A stretch of 64,000 bases of DNA from Betaproteobacteria bacterium. Its GTDB lineage: Bacteria; Pseudomonadota; Gammaproteobacteria; Burkholderiales; SG8-39. Position numbers and translations under genes: made by a program. Positions 58,020-64,000 of the stretch are shown here, piece by piece; position 1 is the first letter of the stretch, and each line of letters starts with the position of its first letter. The stretch lies in assembly GCA_016713125.1 (NCBI GenBank), contig JADJPT010000001.1:248001-312000 (forward strand), read 5' to 3'. The notes beneath the pieces were generated by a model, which made no database searches, was not told the origin of the DNA, and saw only the letters and a program-made list of their open reading frames with translations.

Positions 58020-59272
58020 ATGCACGTAGCAGTCCTCGGCGCCGGCCTGGTCGGCGCAGCCTCGGCGCTGGAACTCCTGCGCGACGGGCATCGCGTCACG
58101 CTGGTGGATCCGGCCGAGCCGGGCGGCGAGCAGGCGGCGAGCTACGGCAACGCCGGCTGGCTGTCCTCGCACTCCATCATGCCGCCGGCCTCGCCGGGGT
58201 GTGGAAGCAGGTGCCGGGGTATCTGGTCGACCCGCTCGGTCCGCTGGCCATCCGCTGGTCGTACCTGGCGCGCGCCACGCCATGGCTGCTGCGCTACCTT
58301 TCTTCGGCCAGCACGCCGGACAAGGTGGCGCGCACGGCGGCGGCCTTGCGCACCATGCTGGCCGACGCTCCGGACCTGCACGCCCGGCTGGCGCGCGAGG
58401 CCGAGGTCCCGCACCTGGTCGAGAAAGCCGGGCTGCTGCACGCCTACCGCACGCGCGCCGAGTTCGAGGCCGACGCGCTGGGCTGGCGCCTGCGCCGCGA
58501 GCAGGGCATCGAACTGGTCGAACTGGACGCCGCCGCGCTGCGCGAGCGCGAGCCGGACCTGCATCCGCGCTACGGTTTTGGCATCTTCGTGCCCGAGGCC
58601 GGGCGCTGCGCGGACCCCGGCGCGTACACCGCGGCGCTGGTCGAGGCCGCGCGCGTGCGCGGCGCGGCCTTGCTGCAGGCGCAGGCACGCAGCTTCGCGT
58701 TCAGCGCCGGCCGGCTCGCCGCCGTGCTCACCGACGCCGGCCCGCTGGTCTGCGAAGCCGCGGTGATCTGCGCCGGGGCGCGCTCCGGGCCGCTGGCGGC
58801 GGCGGCCGGCGACGCGGTACCGCTGGAGACCGAGCGCGGCTATCACGTGACGATCATGGACGCCGCGGCCGGGCCGCGCACCTCGGTGATGGCCATGGAC
58901 TGCAAGATCATCGTCAATGCCATGCACGGCGGCTTGCGCGCCGCGGGGCAGGTGGAGATCGCCGGACTGGAGGCCGCGCCGAACTGGAAGCGCGCCGAGG
59001 TGCTGCGCGAGCTGCTGCTGTCGATGTTCCCGGCGCTGCCGCGCGAACCGCAGTCCGAACGCCAGCGCTACTGGATGGGTCATCGCCCGAGCATGCCCGA
59101 CGGTCTGCCGTGCATCGGCCATGCCCGCGCCAGCCGCGACATCGTGCACGCGTTCGGCCATGGCCACGTGGGCCTGGGCAGTTCGGCGCGCACCGGCCGG
59201 CTGGTGGCGCAGCTGATCGGCGGGCGCGCGCCGGAGATCGCGCTGACGCCTTTCGATCCGCGGCGCTTCTAG
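58020..59272 (+). CDS. FAD-dependent D-amino-acid dehydrogenase-like oxidoreductase, frameshifted
   Basis: ATG 58020 opens the FAD-binding loop VAVLGAGLVGAASALELLRD and GNAGWLSSHSIMPPASPG. One G is missing from the GGGGT run near 58196-58200. The next frame continues VWKQVPGYLVDPLGPLAIRW and runs to 59272 with FGHGHVGLGSSARTGRLVAQ, the C-terminal FAD-contact segment of the DadA family. Restored length is about 417 residues. DadA-type enzymes oxidise D-amino acids and pass electrons to the quinone pool. Confidence 0.84.
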
Positions 59273-59279
59273 CGCCGGG

Positions 59280-59963
59280 CTACTTCGCGATCCAGGGCGC
59301 GCGGCGGTCCACGCACTTCTCCAGCATGTCCATCTCGGCGTCGGTGTGCGTTTCGAAGGCCGCGGGCACGAACAACTGGCCGTCGCGCGGCGTGTTGAGG
59401 ATCAGCCGCGGATTGTTGTGGCGCGTGGTGGTGACGGTCTCGCGGTCACGCTCGTTGGCGTTGGCCGCCAGCGCCACCGTGCCGTAGCAGGTGCAGAAGT
59501 AGGTGCCCTCGCCGCGCGTCTCCAGGTAGACGCCGGTGCCGCGGATGCCCGCGGTCACCGTGGGCGCGATGATGCGCGCGCCGCCGATCGCGCGCTTGCC
59601 GAACACCGCGCCCAGCGCGCCGGTCAGCAGGCGCAGGCCGTCGATCAGCAGCGGGTTGCCGGCGTTGGCGTCCAGGCGCAGTTCGCTCCTCTCGCGCAGC
59701 ATGAAGGCGTCGCGGCCGATGGCGAACACCACAAAGCCGGTGGCGGTGGTCACGACATGGTCGCCGGCCTTGATCTTCGCGCTGTTGTCGATGCGCTGGC
59801 CGTTCACGCGCACGTCGCCGCGCAGCTGGTGGATGCCCTCGGCGCGTGCCGGCAGGGGCAGCAGCAGTCCGGCGGCCAGCGCGCCTGCGCCGCAGAGAAA
59901 TCCGCGCCGGTCGGTTCCGCGCCGTGCGAGGCGGTTGCCGAGATAGGGGCTCGAGTCGTTCAT
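59280..59963 (-). CDS. FecR-domain protein with Tat signal
   Basis: 227 residues. The N-terminus DRRGFLCGAGALAAGLLLPL is a twin-arginine signal, cut near ARA-EG. The FecR domain has IKAGDHVVTTATGFVVFAIG and IIAPTVTAGIRGTGVYLETR. Two Cys (FCTCYG) and a late Cys could bind a cofactor or form a disulfide. No sigma factor or TonB receptor is nearby. It diverges from the ZIP gene, and the first palindromic operator lies between them. Confidence 0.82.
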   Translation of the reverse strand: MNDSSPYLGNRLARRGTDRRGFLCGAGALAAGLLLPLPARAEGIHQLRGDVRVNGQRIDNSAKIKAGDHVVTTATGFVVFAIGRDAFMLRERSELRLDANAGNPLLIDGLRLLTGALGAVFGKRAIGGARIIAPTVTAGIRGTGVYLETRGEGTYFCTCYGTVALAANANERDRETVTTTRHNNPRLILNTPRDGQLFVPAAFETHTDAEMDMLEKCVDRRAPWIAK

Positions 59964-60042
59964 GTCGTCTCCTGTGGTTGCAGCTTGGTCGCCGCAGGCG
60001 GTGCGGCCTTACAGCATGCCGCCAACCCGGGCCTGACGCTTG

Positions 60043-60062
60043 TTGCAACTCAGTTGTAATAT
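60043..60062 (+). promoter_or_regulatory. palindromic operator overlapping the ZIP gene promoter
   Basis: TTGCAACTCAGTTGTAA (60043-60059) is a near-perfect palindrome centred on C60051. It overlaps a -10 box TAATAT (60057-60062), with a -35-like CTGACG at 60033. The -10 ends five bases before the ATG at 60068. A matching palindrome lies before the Fur-family gene, so Zur-type zinc repression is inferred. Confidence 0.6.
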
Positions 60063-60067
60063 GCGCC

Positions 60068-60844
60068 ATGACCCTGCTCTCCATCCTTCTAGCCACCCTG
60101 CTCGGCGGCGTGCTCTCCGTGCTGGCCGCCGCCGCCCTGTCGTTCTCCGTGCTGTCGCGCTGGGCGCCGCGCCTGGTGTCGTATGCGGTCGGCGTGCTGC
60201 TCGGCGCGGCCTTTCTCGACCTGCTGCCCGAAGCGGTGAACGCGCTCGGTCCCGAGGATGTGCTGGCCACCTGCCTGGCGGGGATCCTCGCCTTCTTCGT
60301 CCTGGAGAAGCTGGCGCTGTGGCGGCATGCGCATGCCGAGGCGCCGGACACGGACCCGCGCGAGGCGGCGCATCGCGCGCACGCGCATCACCGGATTCAG
60401 CCCGCCGGCCCGATGATCGTGATCGGCGATGCCCTGCACAATTTCGTCGATGGCGTGCTGATCGCCGCGGCCTTTCTCAGCGATCCGGCCATCGGCTGGG
60501 CGGTGGCGATCGGCGTGGTCGCGCACGAGATCCCGCAGGAGGTCGGCGATTTCATGGTGTTGCTGGGCGCCGGCTACACGCGCCGCCGGGCGCTGCTGCT
60601 GAACGCCCTGTCGGGCGCTGCGGCCGTGCTGGGCGGGGTGATCGGCTACTTCTCGCTGGCCCACGCGGAGCAGGCGGTGCCGTATGCGCTCGCGTTCTCG
60701 GCGGCCAGCTTCATCTACATCGCGGTGGCCGACCTGATTCCCGAACTGCACCGGCGCTGGGACCTGAAGGACGCGGCCATGCAGGTGGTCCTGATCGGCG
60801 CCGGTGTGGCCACGCTGGAAGCGGTGCACGGCTTCGCCCACTGA
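60068..60844 (+). CDS. ZIP family metal transporter
   Basis: 258 residues, about eight hydrophobic spans. The ZIP metal-binding helices are visible: VIGDALHNFVDGVLIAAAF (TM4) and GVVAHEIPQEVGDFMVLLG (TM5). A His-rich cytoplasmic loop (HAHAEAPDT ... HRAHAHHRIQP) lies between the third and fourth spans. ZIP proteins import zinc and related divalent metals. With a Fur-family regulator next door and matching operators, zinc uptake is the likely role. Confidence 0.9.
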   Translation: MTLLSILLATLLGGVLSVLAAAALSFSVLSRWAPRLVSYAVGVLLGAAFLDLLPEAVNALGPEDVLATCLAGILAFFVLEKLALWRHAHAEAPDTDPREAAHRAHAHHRIQPAGPMIVIGDALHNFVDGVLIAAAFLSDPAIGWAVAIGVVAHEIPQEVGDFMVLLGAGYTRRRALLLNALSGAAAVLGGVIGYFSLAHAEQAVPYALAFSAASFIYIAVADLIPELHRRWDLKDAAMQVVLIGAGVATLEAVHGFAH

Positions 60845-60862
60845 CCGGCGCAAGGCGGGAAA

Positions 60863-60879
60863 GCGCAACTCAGTTGCAT
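60863..60879 (+). promoter_or_regulatory. palindromic operator before the Fur-family gene
   Basis: GCGCAACTCAGTTGCAT carries the perfect palindrome GCAACT-C-AGTTGC. It overlaps a -35 box TTGCAT (60874-60879) spaced 17 bases from TAGAAT (60897-60902). Autoregulation by the encoded Fur-family protein is inferred. Confidence 0.6.
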
Positions 60880-60909
60880 GAACCCGGGGTGATCCGTAGA
60901 ATGTCCGGC

Positions 60910-61329
60910 GTGAACCGCAAATCCGTCGCCGATGCAGAAGAGCGCCTGCGCAGCACGGGCGAGCGCGTGACCGTGCCGCGGGTACGCGTGCTGGAGGCGC
61001 TGCTGCAGGCCGGAGGCGCGCTCACCCACCAGGAGATCGAGGTGCTGCTGGGCAGTGCGGCGCTGGATCGCGTCACGCTGTATCGCGTGCTGGACTGGTT
61101 GTGCGTCAAGGGTCTCGCGCACCGCATGTCGGGCGGCGATCGCGTCTGGCGATTCTCGGCCATCGACGGGCAGCACGGGCGGCACGCGCATTTCGAGTGC
61201 CGACACTGCGGCAAGGTGACCTGCCTGGACAAGCAGTCGACCGACGAGCTGGCGGTGAACGTTCCGCGCGGGTTCAGGTCTGAAGGCATCGAACTCACCG
61301 TCAGAGGCCGCTGCGCGCAGTGCGCGTAG
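60910..61329 (+). CDS. zur: Fur-family transcriptional regulator, probably Zur
   Basis: 139 residues from GTG 60910. ATG 60901 is also in frame but lies inside the TAGAAT -10 box, so it would not be transcribed from that promoter. The winged-helix domain has GERVTVPRVRVLEALLQ and LDRVTLYRVLDWLCVKGLAH. The dimer domain has HAHFECRHCGKVTCLD and a final GRCAQC, giving two CxxC zinc sites. Neighbours (ZIP, CobW GTPase, ABC transporter) favour zinc over iron. Confidence 0.85.
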   Translation: MNRKSVADAEERLRSTGERVTVPRVRVLEALLQAGGALTHQEIEVLLGSAALDRVTLYRVLDWLCVKGLAHRMSGGDRVWRFSAIDGQHGRHAHFECRHCGKVTCLDKQSTDELAVNVPRGFRSEGIELTVRGRCAQCA

Positions 61330-61387
61330 CCGGCATCGCACCCCAAGGCCGGCTTGCCGGCACACCGCAGGCGAACAAGGAGCATTC

Positions 61388-62372
61388 ATGCAGCAGGAAC
61401 AGATGGTCCCCGTCACGATCCTCACCGGCTTCCTCGGCGCCGGCAAGACCACGCTGCTGAACCGCGTGCTGAAGGAGAACCACGGCCAGAAGATCGCCGT
61501 GATCGAGAACGAGTTCGGCGAGGTCGGCGTGGACAACGACATCCTCGAGTCCACCGACGAGCAGATCATCGAGATGAACAACGGCTGCATCTGCTGCACG
61601 GTGCGCGGCGACCTGATCCGCATCCTCGGCGACCTCAAGGCCAGGCGCAGCAGCGGCACCTTGAAGTTCGACCGCGTGATCATCGAGACCACCGGCATGG
61701 CCGACCCGGGCCCGGTGGCGCAGACTTTCTTCACCGACGAGGAGATCGGCGGCTACTACCTGCTCGATTCCATCCTCACACTGGTCGACGCCAAGCACGC
61801 CGGGCAGACGCTGGACGAGTTCAAGGAGGCGCAGGAGCAGGTGGGCTTCGCCGACCGCATCCTGATGTCCAAGACCGACCTGGTCAGCGAGGCCGAGGTG
61901 AAGACGCTGTCCGAGCGGCTGCGCAAGATGAACCCGCGCGCGCCGATCACACGTGCATTTCGGCGAGGCGCCGATCGCCGAGATCCTCGACATCCGCGGC
62001 TTCAACCTGAACGCCATCCTCGAGCTCGACCCCGAGTTCCTCGAAGACATCAGCCACGAGCACCACGACGAGGTGGATTCCTTCGTCTACCGCACCTCCA
62101 AGGCTTTCGACGGCGAGAAGCTCGAGCAGTTCCTGGGCGGCATGATCCAGGTCTACGGGCCCGACCTGCTGCGCTACAAGGGCGTGCTGTGGATGAAGGG
62201 CAACCCCAACCGCGTGGTGTTCCAGGGCGTGCACATGATGATGGGCGGCGACACCGGCAAGCCCTGGGCGAAGAACGACAAGAAGGAGTCGGTGATGGTG
62301 TTCATCGGCAAATCGCTGCCCAAGGATCTTTTCGTGGCCGGCCTGGAGCAATGCCTGGCCGGCGCCAAATAG
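61388..62372 (+). CDS. CobW/COG0523 G3E-family GTPase (metallochaperone), frameshifted
   Basis: The start MVPVTILTGFLGAGKTTLLN holds the P-loop, followed by IENEFGEVGVDNDIL and the metal site NNGCICCTVRGDL (CxCC). The frame is lost at about 61948-61953 (ATCACACGTG; one base gained or two lost). The next frame continues VHFGEAPIAEILDIRGFNLN, a His/Glu-rich HEHHDEVDSF and the CobW C-terminal domain to 62372, giving about 328 residues. Zur-linked members deliver or spare zinc under limitation. Confidence 0.87.
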
Positions 62373-62393
62373 TCCCCTGAATTCGCGCAGCCC

Positions 62394-63026
62394 ATGATCG
62401 AAATTACCGGGCTGGTGCATCGTTACGGGCCGCGGGAGGTGCTGCGGCTGGAGAGTTTTTCCCTCGCCGCCGGCGAGGCCTGCCTGCTGCTCGGCCCCTC
62501 GGGCTGCGGCAAGAGCACGCTGCTGAATATCCTGGCCGGGCTGCTGAGGCCCAGCGAAGGCGCGGTGGTGGTGGCCGGCGAGGATCTCGCCGGCCTGCCG
62601 GGTGCGGCGCTGGATCGCCATCGCGGCGCACGCCTGGGCATCGTGCCGCAGAAGCTGCACCTGGTCGCCAGCCTCAGCTTGTTCGACAACCTGCGCCTGG
62701 CGCAGGCCATGGCCGGGCTGCCGCAGGATGCGGCGCGCATCGCCGAAGTGCTGGCGGGGCTGGGCCTGGCCGAGCATGCCCAGCGCCGCCCGCGCGCGCT
62801 CTCGCACGGGCAGGCGCAGCGCGCGGCCGTCGCGCGCGCGGTGGTCAACCGCCCGCAGGTGCTGCTGGCCGACGAGCCGACTTCCAGCCTGGACGACGCC
62901 AATGCCGAGGCCGCGCTGGCCTTGCTGCAATCCCAGGCGCACGCCGCGGGCGCCACGCTGGTGATCGCCACCCACGACGCGCGTGCCGCGGCGCGCATCC
63001 CGCGCCAGCTGCGGCTGGCCGCCTGA
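62394..63026 (+). CDS. ABC transporter ATP-binding protein (LolD/MacB-like)
   Basis: 210 residues. Walker A is GPSGCGKSTLLNILAGL, the signature is LSHGQAQRAAVARAVVN (His for the usual Gly), and Walker B is VLLADEPTSSLD, the short FtsE/LolD/MacB class. It starts 21 bases after the CobW gene and pairs with the permease 13 bases downstream. The zinc-regulon context suggests a metal-related role. Confidence 0.9.
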   Translation: MIEITGLVHRYGPREVLRLESFSLAAGEACLLLGPSGCGKSTLLNILAGLLRPSEGAVVVAGEDLAGLPGAALDRHRGARLGIVPQKLHLVASLSLFDNLRLAQAMAGLPQDAARIAEVLAGLGLAEHAQRRPRALSHGQAQRAAVARAVVNRPQVLLADEPTSSLDDANAEAALALLQSQAHAAGATLVIATHDARAAARIPRQLRLAA

Positions 63027-63039
63027 GGGCGCGGCGCGC

Positions 63040-64000
63040 ATGAACCTGCCCTCGATCAGCTTCGCGTACCTGCGCGCACGGCCGCTGTCCACGCTGCTCA
63101 ACCTTGCGCTGCTCGCGCTGGGCATCGCCACCATCACGCTGCTGCTGCTGGCCACGCGACAGCTCGAGGACCGCATGCAGCGCGATGCGCAGGCCATCGA
63201 CCTGGTCGCCGGCGCCAAGGGCAGCCCCATGCAACTCATCCTTTCGGCGGTGTTCCACCTCGACGCGCCGACCGGCAACATCCCGCTGGCCGAGGCGCGC
63301 GAGCTGGAGAAGCACGCCATGGTGAAGCAGGCCATCCCGCTGGCCCTCGGCGACAGCTACAAGGGCTTTCGCATCGTCGGCACCACGCACGATTACCCGG
63401 CACTCTACGAGGCGCGCCTGGCCGCCGGTCGGCTGTGGGGCAAGCCCATGGAAGCGGTGCTGGGCGCGCAGGCCGCGCGCGAGACCAGGCTCGCGACCGG
63501 CATGCAGTTCGCCGGCGCGCACGGACTGGACGGCGGCGGCGACGCGCACGAGTCGGCGCCCTACGTGGTGACCGGGGTGCTGGCGCCCACCGGCAGCGTG
63601 CTCGACCGCGTGGTGCTGACCTCGGTGGAGTCGGTATGGGCGGTGCACCAGCACGGCGAGCCGGGCGAGGACCCGCAAAAGCTGGTCGAGGCCATGCACG
63701 AGGACGAGAAGGAACTCACCGCGCTGCTGATCCGCTATCGCTCGCCGATCGCGGCCGCGGTTCTGCCGCGTTATGTGAACGCCACGCCCGCGCTGCAGGC
63801 CGCCTCGCCGGCGCTGGAGAGCGCGCGGCTGTTCCGCATGATAGGCGTGGGCGTGGAGGTGATGCGCGCCTTCGGCCTGGTGCTGGTGATGGCCGCCGGC
63901 CTGTCGGTGTTCATCGCGTTGCTGAACGCGCTGCAGGAGCGCCGCTACGACCTGGCCGTGATGCGCATGCTGGGCGCCTCGCCCGGGCGGCTGATGCGCC
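63040..64000 (+). CDS. ABC transporter permease (FtsX/MacB fold), N-terminal part
   Basis: 320 codons are present, running off the right edge with no break. One N-terminal span (LSTLLNLALLALGIATITLL) is followed by a large periplasmic MacB-type domain (about 45-275, with MQLILSAVFHLDAPTGNIP, His/Asp-containing AHGLDGGGDAHESAPY). A second span (GLVLVMAAGLSVFIALLNAL) leads to the conserved cytoplasmic ERRYDLAVMRMLGASPGRL coupling helix. It is not a LolC/E clear-cut match. Zinc-linked systems with this permease type exist, so function is left open. Confidence 0.85.
   Translation, partial: MNLPSISFAYLRARPLSTLLNLALLALGIATITLLLLATRQLEDRMQRDAQAIDLVAGAKGSPMQLILSAVFHLDAPTGNIPLAEARELEKHAMVKQAIPLALGDSYKGFRIVGTTHDYPALYEARLAAGRLWGKPMEAVLGAQAARETRLATGMQFAGAHGLDGGGDAHESAPYVVTGVLAPTGSVLDRVVLTSVESVWAVHQHGEPGEDPQKLVEAMHEDEKELTALLIRYRSPIAAAVLPRYVNATPALQAASPALESARLFRMIGVGVEVMRAFGLVLVMAAGLSVFIALLNALQERRYDLAVMRMLGASPGRLMR

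Overview
The window reads as chromosome of a very GC-rich betaproteobacterium, most likely Burkholderiales. The evidence is the right-to-left block leuS-lptE-holA-proA-nadD-rsfS-rlmH-maf-rng, the left-to-right block dapF-DUF484-xerC next to two LpxL-type acyltransferases and metK, an ahcY-metF pair behind an S-adenosylhomocysteine riboswitch, and three scattered Bug/TctC-type solute-binding proteins. I saw no tRNA, rRNA, CRISPR array, transposase, integron or phage gene.

Layout. 1-2.2 kb: partial exported dienelactone hydrolase, a peroxidase-related enzyme and a zinc-type oxidoreductase. 2.2-13.3 kb: a mostly co-directional minus-strand cluster for RNA and ribosome maturation, NAD and proline synthesis, replication and outer-membrane assembly. 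13.4-30.8 kb: mixed housekeeping genes (uvrD, ilvA, slt, cca, midA) and an in-frame pteridine reductase-TtcA fusion. 30.9-36.9 kb: a CzcCBA-type metal efflux operon that ends in a PII-like gene. 37.6-49.2 kb: an accessory stretch with a polysaccharide deacetylase, two Bug proteins, a TPP enzyme, a HTH-aminotransferase fusion, metF/ahcY, an HD-GYP phosphodiesterase and a DUF1116 protein. 49.3-57.7 kb: metK, two acyltransferases, dapF, xerC, a two-gene chromate transporter and rlmI. 58-64 kb: a D-amino-acid dehydrogenase-like gene, a FecR protein and an apparent zinc regulon (ZIP transporter, Fur-family regulator, CobW GTPase, ABC transporter running off the right edge).

The most interesting items are: (i) a Cro/YdaS-like DNA-binding domain joined in one reading frame to a class V aminotransferase, with a palindrome in its promoter; (ii) two matching palindromic operators in front of the ZIP transporter and the Fur-family gene; (iii) two small interspersed repeat families, each with two copies placed just after stop codons; (iv) a PII-like protein translationally coupled to an RND pump; (v) several promoters whose -10 box lies only 5-8 bases before the start codon, suggesting leaderless mRNAs.

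A caution runs through the whole window. About ten conserved genes, several of them essential, carry single- or double-base frameshifts, mostly in G/C runs. ahcY and the folM-ttcA junction also look like internal deletions. This pattern fits sequencing or assembly error better than mass gene decay, so fusions and breaks should be confirmed in raw reads.
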